From NCBI GenBank assembly GCA_947497485.1, contig CANMHB010000003.1:62001-126000 (forward strand): a DNA stretch of 64,000 nt, read 5' to 3'. Source of the DNA: Flavobacteriales bacterium. Its GTDB lineage: Bacteria; Bacteroidota; Bacteroidia; Flavobacteriales_D; Crocinitomicaceae. The notes below the pieces were generated by a model that searched no databases, was not told the origin of the DNA, and saw only the letters and a program-made list of their open reading frames with translations. The position numbers and the translations under genes are program-made. Shown here piece by piece: positions 1-9,567 of the stretch; the stretch's first letter is position 1; the number at the start of each line of letters is the position of its first letter.

Positions 1-561
1 AACTATATATGGTATTTTGACAATATAGGAACATCTCAACGTTCAGGTTCTTTTGGTTTAACAATTAATAAGTCAAGTTTATTTTTTGAAAATGATGTAT
101 TCGCAGGTGAAGCAAATGATCGTTTTAGAACGGGTCATCTTCAGTTTTCATATCGTGATAAGCTTGTTCGATATAACGCGGGAGTGAATATTTGGACCGG
201 AGAAACTCGTGGTACGCCACGATTAAAGACTGAAAATGTTTCTTGTCCAAACGGATTTAAAAATTTAACGAATTTACCTTTTGGAAAAACGAGTCATGGT
301 GTTTTTTACATTGGTGCTCAATATAATTTGCCTCTTTCTCAAAACATTCATTGGCGATTAGGATTTGATAGTGAACAAGTTCGACATTTGTTTCAAAACA
401 GGTTGACTCATGACTTGATATTTTTGCCCAAATATTTTCCAAGGAACACACCACATTATCCTCGACTGGATAGTTATGGAAACCCTGTTTTTACGAAAAA
501 AGATAGAAGAAAGGATAAGATTTACATTCAATTTGGAACAAACGGAAATTGGTCTGAATGA
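1..561 (+). CDS. Polymorphic toxin type 23-like protein, C-terminal part
   Basis: The reading frame is open from base 1 to the stop at 559-561, so the start lies outside the window and a GTG at 184 is only internal. The visible 186 residues contain a run of acidic and aromatic residues around an NDRFRTG motif (about residues 40-46), then VNIWTGETRGTP, and a downstream region rich in His, Arg and aromatics (QNRLTHD, PKYFP). This arrangement resembles the Bacteroidota family called polymorphic toxin type 23, in which a D-R-[FW]-R-T-G stretch is followed by a [TN]-x-[YF]-T-[GN] strand and a Q-[DN]-x-x-x-x-x-x-H region. The family assignment is from memory of its pattern, so it is tentative. No recognisable immunity gene follows; the next gene is nfu, 63 bases downstream. 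Confidence 0.45.
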   Translation, partial: NYIWYFDNIGTSQRSGSFGLTINKSSLFFENDVFAGEANDRFRTGHLQFSYRDKLVRYNAGVNIWTGETRGTPRLKTENVSCPNGFKNLTNLPFGKTSHGVFYIGAQYNLPLSQNIHWRLGFDSEQVRHLFQNRLTHDLIFLPKYFPRNTPHYPRLDSYGNPVFTKKDRRKDKIYIQFGTNGNWSE

Positions 562-597
562 TTTTTTCGTATAATCAAAATGCTGATTTTTTGTTAT

Positions 598-605
598 TAA
601 ATTTG
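598..605 (+). promoter_or_regulatory. -7 promoter box of nfu
   Basis: TAAATTTG matches the Bacteroidota sigma-ABfr -7 consensus TAnnTTTG and lies 19 bases before the nfu ATG. No good -33 TTTG was found at the usual distance. Confidence 0.4.
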
Positions 606-624
606 CAACACAAACTCAATTATA

Positions 625-1227
625 ATGAATGTACCTGTAACTGTTTACACCGAAATGACCCCAAATCCAACTACGATGAAGTTTGTAGCTAATAAATACC
701 TTTTAGCTACAGGTGATTCAGTAGAATTTTTAAGTAAAAATGAAACAAAAGGATTCTCACCATTAGCAGATGAATTATTTAATTTTCCATTTGTGAAAAG
801 TGTATTTATTGCAGCTAATTTTATTACAATTACCAAAACTGATAACGTTCCTTGGGATTTTATTACAATGGAACTAAGGGAATTTATTAAGGGTTGGATT
901 GCCAATGGTGGTGAAATCCTTATACAAATGCCGAATAAAAATGTGCAACCAACGACTGAAAACAATTCAAAACCATTAAAAGAGTTTGATCCATCCGATT
1001 TTGATGATCCAATTCGGGCTCTTCTCGATGAGTATGTTCGTCCTGCTGTCGAAAATGACGGTGGCGCAATAGAATTTATAGGTTTTGAAGATGGAAAAGT
1101 TAGTGTTCTTTTGAAAGGTTCATGCGCAGGATGCCCTTCATCTACCGCCACTTTAAAAGGTGGTATTGAAAATTTACTCAAGCAACATTTACCTGAAGTA
1201 AAAGAGGTAGTTGCATTTAACGGATAA
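625..1227 (+). CDS. nfu: Nfu-type Fe-S cluster carrier
   Basis: 200 residues with two domains in the order of mitochondrial-type Nfu proteins. Residues 5-92 are an Nfu N-terminal domain (TEMTPNPTTMKF near the start). Residues about 125-198 are a NifU C-terminal domain with the cluster-binding pair C167 and C170 (GSCAGCPSS). Such proteins receive [4Fe-4S] clusters from the scaffold system and pass them to apo-enzymes in the cytoplasm. The ATG at 625 fits the family start exactly. It stands alone between the toxin-like gene and recQ, with its own candidate promoter. No suf or isc genes are in the window. Confidence 0.9.
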   Translation: MNVPVTVYTEMTPNPTTMKFVANKYLLATGDSVEFLSKNETKGFSPLADELFNFPFVKSVFIAANFITITKTDNVPWDFITMELREFIKGWIANGGEILIQMPNKNVQPTTENNSKPLKEFDPSDFDDPIRALLDEYVRPAVENDGGAIEFIGFEDGKVSVLLKGSCAGCPSSTATLKGGIENLLKQHLPEVKEVVAFNG

Positions 1228-1335
1228 ATTGAATTTTTCTTCTTTTTTCATTAATTAATTGTTTATTTTTTATTAAATTTATCTAAACAAACCTTTTCGG
1301 AGTTTGTATTATACATGACTGTGCAATAAAATAAA

Positions 1336-3525
1336 ATGGTTAATCAGGATATCGATTTAAAAGGAGCGTTAAGAACATATTTTGGTTTTGATAATTTCAA
1401 AGGCGAACAAGAGAGTATCATTCAAAATGTTTTAAATGGACGTAATACTTTTGTAATTATGCCGACTGGAGGTGGTAAATCGATGTGTTATCAATTACCA
1501 TCACTTCTAATGGATGGTACATCAATAATTGTTTCTCCATTGATTGCACTAATGAAAAATCAAGTTGATGCGATAAGGAACGTAAGTGATAATGAAAGTG
1601 TAGCTCACTTTTTAAATTCATCGCTCTCTAAAAATGAAATTTCTCAGGTTAAAAAGGATATTCAATCGGGTAAAACAAAAATGTTATATGTTGCCCCTGA
1701 ATCTTTAACGAAGCAAGAATACATTGATTTTCTAACGAGCGTTGATATTTCTTTTTTCGCAATTGATGAGGCACACTGTATTTCAGAATGGGGACATGAT
1801 TTCCGTCCTGAATATAGAAGATTGAGAGAAATATTTGAGCGTATTTCAAATGTTCCAATAATTGCTTTAACCGCGACCGCTACTCCAAAAGTTCAATTGG
1901 ACATTCAGAAAAATTTGAATATGCTAGATGCAGATCTTTTCAAATCTTCATTCAATCGCGATAATCTCTATTACGAAATACGTCCGAAACGTGATATTGA
2001 GAAACAAATCATTAAGTACATTCGAAACAGACAAGGAGAAAGTGGAATTATTTATTGTTTGAGCCGGAAAAAAGTTGAAGAGATTTCAGAACTTCTGCAG
2101 ATTAACGGTATCAATTCTCTCCCTTATCACGCTGGGTTAGACGCAACAACTAGGGCAAAGCATCAGGATATGTTTTTGATGGAAGAGGTTGAAGTTATTG
2201 TTGCTACAATCGCTTTTGGAATGGGAATAGATAAGCCAGATGTTCGGTATGTAATACATCATGATATTCCAAAATCGCTCGAAAGTTATTACCAAGAAAC
2301 AGGTCGTGCTGGTCGCGATGGAGGAGTAGGGGACTGTATAGCTTTTTATAGTTACAAAGACATTGAAAAATTAGAAAAGTTTCTTCAGGGGAAACCTATA
2401 ACGGAGCAAGAAATTGGGCGTCAATTATTAAATGAAATTGTATCTTATTCTGAAACATCCGTTTGTCGTAGGAAATTCATTCTTCATTATTTTGGGGAAG
2501 AATTTAACGAGAAGAAGTGCAATGAGCAATGCGACAACTGTAAGAATCCTAGAGAAAGAAAAGAAGGTCAAGAATACGTGACGATGCTTCTCGATGCAAT
2601 AAAATTTTTGGACGAAACCCAAAAGGCAAAACATTATTGCGCTTTCCTTTCAGGTCACGTTACGGCTGATATAAAAGCATATAAACACGATAAGTTACCA
2701 ACTTTTGGAATTGGGAAAGATCAGGACGAACATTTTTGGAATGCTGTTATTAGACAAGTTACTTTAGGTGGTTTGGTTTCAAAAGATATTGAAACCTTTG
2801 GCACACTTAAATTAACAGATGCAGGAAAACGTTTCATAGACAAACCGGAATCATTCATGTTGTTGAAGCAACACGATTTTTCGAATACGGATGATGACGA
2901 TACAATTGCCCAAGCTGGCGGAAAAGGCGGGGCATTTGATGAAACACTATATGATTTATTGGTTGATTTAAGAAAAACAATTGCAAAGCAAAAGAACATT
3001 CCTCCATTCGTAATATTTCAAGAGCCATCGCTTAAGGATATGTGTTTTCAATATCCGATTACAATCGAAGAATTGACTAATATTCAAGGTGTTGGTAATG
3101 GAAAAGCGCAGCGTTATGGAGAACCTTTCGTGGCTTTAATTCATCACTATGTAGAGGAAAATGATATTGAACGACCTCAGGATATGGTTGTTAAATCGCT
3201 GGTCAACAAGTCTGTATTAAAGGTTCAGCTTATTCAAAATATAGATCGAAAACTTCCGTTAGAGGATATCGCAAAAGCGCAAGGCAAATCTTTTTTGGAG
3301 TTACTCGATGAAATAGAATCCATCGTAAACTCTGGAACAAGGGTGAACATCAATTATTACATTAATTCACTTCTTGATCAGGAAAACCAAGAGGAGATTT
3401 TTGATTATTTTTCTGGAGCTGAAACAGATGATTTGGTTACAGCATATCATGAATTTGACGGGCTTTATACAGAAGAGGAGCTCAGGTTGATGCGCATTAA
3501 GTTTATGAGTGATATGGCTAATTAA
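1336..3525 (+). CDS. recQ: ATP-dependent DNA helicase RecQ
   Basis: 729 residues with the complete RecQ layout. The SF2 helicase core has Walker A GGGKS (residues 45-49) and the DEAH box extended by Cys (144-148). Motif VI reads QETGRAGRDG. It is followed by a zinc-binding Cys cluster (CRRK..., then CNEQCDNC) and a winged-helix region. An HRDC-like segment lies at about 530-610 (LKDMCFQYPITIEEL, then NIQGVGNGK). The C-terminal extension of about 110 residues after HRDC is common in Bacteroidota RecQ. It unwinds 3'-5' for recombination and fork repair. The stop codon overlaps the stop of the convergent aminopeptidase gene by 4 bases, leaving no room for a terminator. Confidence 0.96.
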   Translation: MVNQDIDLKGALRTYFGFDNFKGEQESIIQNVLNGRNTFVIMPTGGGKSMCYQLPSLLMDGTSIIVSPLIALMKNQVDAIRNVSDNESVAHFLNSSLSKNEISQVKKDIQSGKTKMLYVAPESLTKQEYIDFLTSVDISFFAIDEAHCISEWGHDFRPEYRRLREIFERISNVPIIALTATATPKVQLDIQKNLNMLDADLFKSSFNRDNLYYEIRPKRDIEKQIIKYIRNRQGESGIIYCLSRKKVEEISELLQINGINSLPYHAGLDATTRAKHQDMFLMEEVEVIVATIAFGMGIDKPDVRYVIHHDIPKSLESYYQETGRAGRDGGVGDCIAFYSYKDIEKLEKFLQGKPITEQEIGRQLLNEIVSYSETSVCRRKFILHYFGEEFNEKKCNEQCDNCKNPRERKEGQEYVTMLLDAIKFLDETQKAKHYCAFLSGHVTADIKAYKHDKLPTFGIGKDQDEHFWNAVIRQVTLGGLVSKDIETFGTLKLTDAGKRFIDKPESFMLLKQHDFSNTDDDDTIAQAGGKGGAFDETLYDLLVDLRKTIAKQKNIPPFVIFQEPSLKDMCFQYPITIEELTNIQGVGNGKAQRYGEPFVALIHHYVEENDIERPQDMVVKSLVNKSVLKVQLIQNIDRKLPLEDIAKAQGKSFLELLDEIESIVNSGTRVNINYYINSLLDQENQEEIFDYFSGAETDDLVTAYHEFDGLYTEEELRLMRIKFMSDMAN

Positions 3526-5468
3526 TTAGCCAATAATTCTGTTATTGAATTTCTTGAAACCGCATGGTAATTTCCTGAATTCTTTTTGAATATTTTCTTT
3601 GCAAATTCAGAAGTACTTTCATTTATTTTTAGGGCTTCATAAATTGGTAAAATGTATTTTCTTCTGCCAACTTTAGAGAGGAATTTTTCAATTTCAGGAT
3701 TCAACTCAGTGTAGTTATTTCGAATTCCGAGAACAAACCAATCAGTCATTATTTCAGAATTCCCACAGGTTTTGAACGAGAAATATTTGTCGAGTTGTTT
3801 GAGTTTCTTTTTTGAAAATTGTTTCGGTAACGCATGAATAAATGTTTGCCATTCTTGAACGATAAAATCATTTCTGTTTATTTTTTCAATAAATTTTCTT
3901 TTCTTCCTTTTTCCTTTAATTTTCACATAGCGATATTTAACCTTTGGCAAAAAAACGTCAATACCTTTAGAATAATTTAAAGCAAGATCCTTCATTCGAT
4001 CGAGTCTATTTGATCGAATCTCGATGCAATTTTTTGGCAACCCTTCTTTATAAATCCATTCCTTATGATTGAACTTAATTTTATTTGGCGTCAGTAATTT
4101 ATTTTCTAAAAATGAAATAAATGTGGAAGAATTAATCGTTTGAAACTGGAATTTCTTGAAGTAAGCGTTTATAAATTGATCAAATTTGATTCTTCCAACT
4201 TTCTGTTCAAGTGTTTTCAAGAAAAACGCCCCTTTAACATAGGCAATGGCCGTCATGCCATCGTCGGGATTTCTTTTATTTAACTCCAAAAATAGACGGC
4301 TATCTTCTGGAAACCTTGATTTATTTATTATTCGCAATTCATTCTGTAAGTCATAAAATTCAATGGAAGCAAGAATGTCAGAAACTTCTTTGCCATAAAT
4401 TTCTTCCATAATTCGTTCTTCAAAATAAACAGTAAACCCCTCGTTAAGCCAGAAATCATTCCACGTGCGATTAGTCACCAAATTCCCAGACCAAGAATGC
4501 GCCAATTCATGAGCGACGACCGAAACCAAACTTTTATCACCAGTAATTACGGTGGGATTTACAAAAGTCAACATTGGATTTTCCATTCCACCGAAAGGGA
4601 ACGAATAGGGTAATACTAAGATGTCGTATTGCTCCCATTGATATTTTCCATAAAGTCTTTCTGCTGCTGCAATCATTTTTGGAATGTCATCAAATTCCTT
4701 TTCGCAGGCTTTCATAAGTTCGGGCTCACAATAAACTCCCGAATTTTTAGAAAATGCATGATAATCCAGTTCACCAACGGCTAAAGAAATTAAATATGAA
4801 GGGATTGCCTTAGTCATTTCAAATTTGTAAATCCCATTATTGTTCGGTGTTTTGACATTTCTGGCGCTCATAACTGCCATTAAATCTTGAGGTACTTTCA
4901 CCGTTGAAGTGTAAGTAATTCGATTCGATGGTGAGTCTTGCAAAGGAATCCATGTTCTAGTTAATATTGCTTGCCCTTGTGTGAATAGAAATGGTTTTGT
5001 TTTAGAACTCGTCAAATTGCTATCCAACCACCCAAGTGCCTCTGAATTTTCAGTTGTTTGATAATAGATATTAATTTTTGTTGTTTTTTTGTCAATACTT
5101 ACAAGTAATGGCTGACCTAAAACAGAATCTTTATCCATATTTCCGATAACAAAATCCGTTTCTCGCTCATTGTTCTTTTCGCCGATAGTGATTTTTTGGA
5201 TTTTTAATCCTTTTGTATCAAAAATTGCGGTGTCTACACCAGTGTTTAACATCGTATGTCGAGCAACTCCGTATATTGTTTTATTTTGAAAACTGACATC
5301 TAATTCTAAATCGAGGTGAGTTGTCCGAATCTCTTTTAAATTTGAATAACTATGATCATCGAATGTCGAATCAGCCAATTTTTCAGTATTCGATACAATT
5401 ACTTTCGGAGCTGGGTCACACGAATATAGGATTAATAAAGAAAACGCTATTTTAATAATTAATCGCAT
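3522..5468 (-). CDS. M1-family metallo-aminopeptidase, predicted lipoprotein
   Basis: 648 residues. The N-terminus is a lipoprotein signal (hydrophobic stretch, then LYSC with lipidated Cys17). The gluzincin signature is intact: exopeptidase motif GGMEN (293-297), zinc motif HELAH (320-324) and the third ligand Glu343 in LNEGF, 18 residues after the motif's last His as in leukotriene A4 hydrolase and aminopeptidase N. It should trim N-terminal residues of peptides in the periplasm or at the outer membrane. It is the last gene of the purB operon, starting 1 base after the stop of the upstream unknown gene. The substrate cannot be told from sequence. Confidence 0.93.
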   Translation of the reverse strand: MRLIIKIAFSLLILYSCDPAPKVIVSNTEKLADSTFDDHSYSNLKEIRTTHLDLELDVSFQNKTIYGVARHTMLNTGVDTAIFDTKGLKIQKITIGEKNNERETDFVIGNMDKDSVLGQPLLVSIDKKTTKINIYYQTTENSEALGWLDSNLTSSKTKPFLFTQGQAILTRTWIPLQDSPSNRITYTSTVKVPQDLMAVMSARNVKTPNNNGIYKFEMTKAIPSYLISLAVGELDYHAFSKNSGVYCEPELMKACEKEFDDIPKMIAAAERLYGKYQWEQYDILVLPYSFPFGGMENPMLTFVNPTVITGDKSLVSVVAHELAHSWSGNLVTNRTWNDFWLNEGFTVYFEERIMEEIYGKEVSDILASIEFYDLQNELRIINKSRFPEDSRLFLELNKRNPDDGMTAIAYVKGAFFLKTLEQKVGRIKFDQFINAYFKKFQFQTINSSTFISFLENKLLTPNKIKFNHKEWIYKEGLPKNCIEIRSNRLDRMKDLALNYSKGIDVFLPKVKYRYVKIKGKRKKRKFIEKINRNDFIVQEWQTFIHALPKQFSKKKLKQLDKYFSFKTCGNSEIMTDWFVLGIRNNYTELNPEIEKFLSKVGRRKYILPIYEALKINESTSEFAKKIFKKNSGNYHAVSRNSITELLAN

Positions 5469-5469
5469 T

Positions 5470-7038
5470 TCATTTGAAATTTAAAATTCCGAATCTTTCT
5501 TTACCGCCCATTATTGAATACAAAAGTAATTCACGGTCCACTAAATTGATTTTAAACATTTTTGGTATTACAATCGATTTAAGTTCCTTTCTTGTGAAAA
5601 GTGTATTTCTATTAACCTCTCCTGTTGCCAAGTCAATCGATGCAATTGCGGCTGCGTTTCTTCTTTTGGATAAATTTAGACTATATATTGAATTTTGTGA
5701 TCGCGCAAATGAACCATCTTCATTGTAATTTCGGTTATTATCGTTGAAAATGAAATACAATTTCTTGTCATTAGTGAATGAAACATATGAGCTGAAAGGA
5801 CCTCCGTCATTAATTGAAACTTGAGATTTAGGAATCATTTTTTGCCAATCAAATTGCCCGTTTTTTCCAATTTTAAATGCTATTATATCATCATAATAGT
5901 AATAATAGATTGTCGATGAAATGCCAGTTCGATTATCGTAAGTAACCCTTCTATGAACATAATATTGCTCTATTGAACCAATTGTTGAACCATCTGATAA
6001 AGTATAAATTTCCCTCATACGATAGTTATATAGTTGTGGTTCTTCGTTCCGATTTAAAAGCCTTGTTTCTGCGCGTTCTCTTTGTCTGTCAGATAAATTT
6101 TGAAACACAATGTCACGACTAAGGGGAAGCATACCACGTGAAGTTACACTATCTTTCGTTACATCTATTTTTACAGTAAAGATTCCTTCAATCCCACTAA
6201 AATTCCCTGAACCATAAATGCCTGACAGCGCAAAAAAGCTACTATCGCTGGATGATAAGGTAATGTCATCAACTCTTTTGCCGTCAAGGTCAATCTCAAA
6301 TTCCTTTAATTCATTGTTTCTAATTTTATATACATGCACTGCCTTAAAGTTTTCGTAGGATCGAAAAGATAATCGATCAACAGGTCGTAAATGTTCAGTT
6401 AAACATAGGTAATAATCACCTTGATTCGAAATATGATGTTCATTTATTGTTGTGAGATTGCCATCAAAAGGAATAATGTATTCCCCCGATTGAAGCGAAG
6501 TCATTTCAGTGTCAAAAACCTTGTAACCATAAATATCGCTGGTTGTTCGCTTTCCTGGAATTTCCCATACCACTCCAAGATATTTGCGATTCCAAGATTG
6601 TAAAATTTTAAAATTTGGTTTGGCATTCAATTTATTATTTGAATATGTGGCAATCAATTCTGAATTTCCTGTTGGTTTTAATTCAGAATCATAGATCTGA
6701 TAAAAGAGTGACATTTCACTTCCTTTACGATCCGATAGAAAAACATATAATTTATTACCGAAATAATAGGCGTTTTCGAAATTTGCAATGCCATTTTCAG
6801 CGACTTGTTTGATTCTATTTGATTGAATAAACGATAAGTTCTCGTGATTGGCAATGCGGTAACTTCCGAATGTTCTTCCACCGCTCCATCTCAAAGTGTA
6901 AAAATCAGTGTTTGTTCTCGGTAATATTTCAATTAAAGACCCATTACTACGCTCTAAATCTCCCCAGTAAATAGGGAATTCTTGCGCAAATGTTTCGAAT
7001 ATAATCAGAGAAAAGAAGATGTGGAATAATCGATTCAT
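5470..7038 (-). CDS. Secreted protein of unknown function
   Basis: 522 residues. The first 18 form a signal peptide (MNRLFHIFFSLIIFETFAQ, cleavage probably after FAQ). The rest is rich in aromatic residues, Asn, Ser and short beta-strand-like blocks (LYVFLSDRKG, LYFIFND, YYYYYDDIIAFK), with repeated segments in which a value seems to be followed by a turn. This suggests a beta-propeller-like fold, but I recognise no family. There are no transmembrane helices after the signal and no C-terminal sorting domain. The start overlaps the purB stop by 4 bases and the gene is followed after 1 base by the M1 peptidase, so the three are almost certainly co-transcribed. Confidence 0.75.
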   Translation of the reverse strand: MNRLFHIFFSLIIFETFAQEFPIYWGDLERSNGSLIEILPRTNTDFYTLRWSGGRTFGSYRIANHENLSFIQSNRIKQVAENGIANFENAYYFGNKLYVFLSDRKGSEMSLFYQIYDSELKPTGNSELIATYSNNKLNAKPNFKILQSWNRKYLGVVWEIPGKRTTSDIYGYKVFDTEMTSLQSGEYIIPFDGNLTTINEHHISNQGDYYLCLTEHLRPVDRLSFRSYENFKAVHVYKIRNNELKEFEIDLDGKRVDDITLSSSDSSFFALSGIYGSGNFSGIEGIFTVKIDVTKDSVTSRGMLPLSRDIVFQNLSDRQRERAETRLLNRNEEPQLYNYRMREIYTLSDGSTIGSIEQYYVHRRVTYDNRTGISSTIYYYYYDDIIAFKIGKNGQFDWQKMIPKSQVSINDGGPFSSYVSFTNDKKLYFIFNDNNRNYNEDGSFARSQNSIYSLNLSKRRNAAAIASIDLATGEVNRNTLFTRKELKSIVIPKMFKINLVDRELLLYSIMGGKERFGILNFK

Positions 7039-8393
7039 TCGGTAACTAATTGAACGCCTAAATAATTTTCAGGACTAATCTGTTTTAATTCATTTTTTAA
7101 ATCTTCTTTTATCATCAACGAATCAATAAATTCATGAACTGTATTTTTCGTTACTTTTTCATTTTTTCTTGTTAATCCCTTCAATGCTTCGTAAGGTTTT
7201 TCGAATCCTTCTCTTCTCAAAATGGTTTGTATAGCTTCAGCTACAACGGCCCAATTATTTTCTAAATCTTCCGCTAGTTTGGTTTGATTTATCAATAGCT
7301 TGTTTAGCCCATTAAGTGTTGACTGAAATGCAATGATCGTATGCGCTATTGGAACACCAATTGTTCTTAAAACTGTAGAATCTGTCAAATCACGCTGTAA
7401 TCTTGAGACAGGAAGTTTCGCGGATAAATGCTCAAACAACGCGTTTGCAATTCCAATATTTCCTTCAGAATTTTCAAAATCAATTGGATTAACCTTGTGA
7501 GGCATTGCTGAAGACCCGATTTCACCCTCTTTTAGTTTTTGCTTGAAATAATCCATCGAAATGTAGGTCCACATATCACGATCTAGGTCTAGAATAATTG
7601 TATTAATACGTTTCAAAACATCGAATAGCGCTGCAAGATTGTCGTAATGTTCAATTTGCGTAGTAGTTTGACTTCTTTTCAGATTTAATGTTTGATTAAC
7701 AAATTTATTTGCAAAATCAACCCAATTTACTCCTGGATAAGCTACATTATGTGCATTTAAGTTACCAGTCGCTCCCCCAAATTTTGCCGAAAAATCTATT
7801 TTATTTAATTGTTCTAATTGAATTTCTAAACGCTCAGTGAAAACCTGAATTTCCTTACCTAATCGGGTAGGGGATGCTGGCTGACCATGTGTTTTAGCAA
7901 GCATTGGAATGTTTCGCCATTCTTTTTGATAGTCTTTTAATTTTTCAATTAAACCATTTAATAATGGTAGATAAACTTCATTTAGACCATCTTTTAAAGA
8001 AAGTGGAATCGAGGTATTGTTGATATCTTGTGAGGTCAAACCAAAATGAACAAATTCTAAAAACTCCTCCAATCCAAGGTTACTTAATTTTTCTTTCAAA
8101 AAATACTCAACAGCCTTAACATCGTGATTGGTTACTTTTTCGGTATTTTTTATCCAATTGGCATCTTCCTCATTGAAATCAATGTAAAGATTTCTCAAAT
8201 CATTGTATTTATTAATTGGAAAATTTTTAAATCCCTTAATATCCAATTTTGAAAGTTCGATGAAATATTCTACTTCAACCAAAACTCTATAACGAATTAG
8301 TCCAAATTCCGAGAAAAATTTTTGTAGCGATTTTGTTTTACTATGATATCTTCCGTCAATGGGAGAGATGGCGGTTAAACTGTTATAATTCAT
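7035..8393 (-). CDS. purB: Adenylosuccinate lyase
   Basis: 452 residues, normal length for PurB. The fumarase/aspartase superfamily signature SSAMPHKVNP is present at about residue 285 and contains the catalytic loop Ser. The N-terminus (LTAISPIDGRYHSKT) is the standard PurB start. The enzyme catalyses two steps of purine synthesis: SAICAR to AICAR, and adenylosuccinate to AMP, each with release of fumarate. It is the first gene of a three-gene operon with two envelope proteins of no evident purine role. Its partner purA lies at 48.1-49.3 kb. Confidence 0.97.
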   Translation of the reverse strand: MNYNSLTAISPIDGRYHSKTKSLQKFFSEFGLIRYRVLVEVEYFIELSKLDIKGFKNFPINKYNDLRNLYIDFNEEDANWIKNTEKVTNHDVKAVEYFLKEKLSNLGLEEFLEFVHFGLTSQDINNTSIPLSLKDGLNEVYLPLLNGLIEKLKDYQKEWRNIPMLAKTHGQPASPTRLGKEIQVFTERLEIQLEQLNKIDFSAKFGGATGNLNAHNVAYPGVNWVDFANKFVNQTLNLKRSQTTTQIEHYDNLAALFDVLKRINTIILDLDRDMWTYISMDYFKQKLKEGEIGSSAMPHKVNPIDFENSEGNIGIANALFEHLSAKLPVSRLQRDLTDSTVLRTIGVPIAHTIIAFQSTLNGLNKLLINQTKLAEDLENNWAVVAEAIQTILRREGFEKPYEALKGLTRKNEKVTKNTVHEFIDSLMIKEDLKNELKQISPENYLGVQLVTE

Positions 8394-8409
8394 TTTTCAA
8401 TTAAAGGAG

Positions 8410-8417
8410 CAAAGATA
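8410..8417 (-). promoter_or_regulatory. -7 promoter box of the purB operon
   Basis: On the minus strand this reads TATCTTTG, an exact match to TAnnTTTG, 16 bases upstream of the purB ATG. It would give a very short leader. Confidence 0.5.
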
Positions 8418-8485
8418 AGACTTTGAACGTTATTATACTTCATAAAATAGGAATATTGAAAGGATTAAAAAGAATATAAATTCAT

Positions 8486-8493
8486 TAATTTTG
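8486..8493 (+). promoter_or_regulatory. -7 promoter box of the heme A synthase gene
   Basis: TAATTTTG matches TAnnTTTG and ends 3 bases before the ATG at 8497. Transcription would start at or next to the start codon, giving a leaderless or nearly leaderless message. The box also supplies a spurious in-frame TTG at 8491. Confidence 0.45.
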
Positions 8494-8496
8494 AAT

Positions 8497-9504
8497 ATGG
8501 AATTTTCAAAGAGGTTTGTTTGGTTTAATTGGTTGATACTCGTATTAATATATCTTGTAATTTTTGCTGGAAGTTTTGTGCGGATTTCAGGTAGTGGAAT
8601 GGGTTGTCCAGATTGGCCAAAATGTTTTGGAAAATGGGTTCCGCCAACAGAAATAACAGATCTTCCTGCGGATTATCGCGAAGCATACTTGTTAAAACGC
8701 CAAAAGAAAGTTGAAAAATTTTGCAAGTTTTTACGATTGTTTGGTTTTGAACAAACAGCTATAAAAATCGAAAGTAACCCAGATGTTTATAAAGAGGAAG
8801 CATTTAACGTTAGAAAGACATGGACGGAATACGTAAATCGTCTTTTGGGTTTCTTGGCTGGAAATGTAATGATAATCGGATTAATCTGGTTTTTCCTTGC
8901 TTATGGTCAATCTAAGTTGAAGTGGTTGATGTTTTTGAATTTAATTTTAATTGGAATCGAGGGGTGGTTTGGCTCAATCGTTGTAGCAACTAATTTAGTC
9001 CCTTGGACAATCACTATCCATCTATTTCTAGCTTTAGTAATACTTTTAATTCAGTATTTTATCTTATTTAAAATCAATAGATTGAGATTTATAAATCAAC
9101 CTGTTTCAAAACTAGTTAATACGCTAATTTGGGTAATATTTATAATAACTTTCTACCAGATGTTTTTAGGAACACAAGTAAGAGAGTCAACGGATTATCT
9201 TTTAAAACAAGGAGTGGGAAGAATTAATCTAATTGATCAACTCGGAATTCCGTTTATCATCCATCGAAGCTTTTCTTGGCTTGTGTTAATTTTGATTTTG
9301 TATATTGCTTGGAAAAATGAAAAGCAAGAGAAGTATTTATTGATTCGTTTGAGCTTAATTATTCTCGCCATTGAATTGTTTTCAGGAGTACTTTTAGCTT
9401 ATTTTGAATTACCGGGTCTTGTTCAAACTGCCCATCTCATTTTTGCAACTATCTTATTAGGTGTTCTTTGGATGTTCGCATTAAGAATGAAATCAAAAGT
9501 TTAA
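8497..9504 (+). CDS. ctaA: Heme A synthase (COX15/CtaA family)
   Basis: 335 residues with about eight transmembrane helices. It carries the COX15/CtaA hallmark after the first helix (GSFVRISGSGMGCPDWPKCFG) and a late HRSFSW helix with a heme-ligand His. Another candidate His is in ITIHLF. It oxidises heme O to heme A for aa3-type cytochrome oxidase in the cytoplasmic membrane. A charged stretch of about 70 residues lies between the first motif and helix 2. I chose ATG 8497 over TTG 8491 because the TTG is part of the promoter box. The gene stands alone; no ctaB or cox genes are nearby. Confidence 0.9.
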   Translation: MEFSKRFVWFNWLILVLIYLVIFAGSFVRISGSGMGCPDWPKCFGKWVPPTEITDLPADYREAYLLKRQKKVEKFCKFLRLFGFEQTAIKIESNPDVYKEEAFNVRKTWTEYVNRLLGFLAGNVMIIGLIWFFLAYGQSKLKWLMFLNLILIGIEGWFGSIVVATNLVPWTITIHLFLALVILLIQYFILFKINRLRFINQPVSKLVNTLIWVIFIITFYQMFLGTQVRESTDYLLKQGVGRINLIDQLGIPFIIHRSFSWLVLILILYIAWKNEKQEKYLLIRLSLIILAIELFSGVLLAYFELPGLVQTAHLIFATILLGVLWMFALRMKSKV

Positions 9505-9522
9505 GAAAAATCAGAGCATAAA

Positions 9523-9550
9523 AAAAGGCTACCTAAAAAGATAGCCTTTT
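9523..9550. terminator. Bidirectional terminator between ctaA and hup
   Basis: A 9-bp perfect stem (AAAAGGCTA at 9523-9531 and TAGCCTTTT at 9542-9550) encloses a 10-base loop, with A-rich DNA on the left and T-rich DNA on the right. It can end transcription from both convergent genes. Confidence 0.85.
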
Positions 9551-9567
9551 CAATTTCAATAACGTTA

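Noticed and set aside
645-1181. 178-codon antisense frame over nfu
   Set aside because: It mirrors the real, domain-bearing nfu frame and has no recognisable domain.
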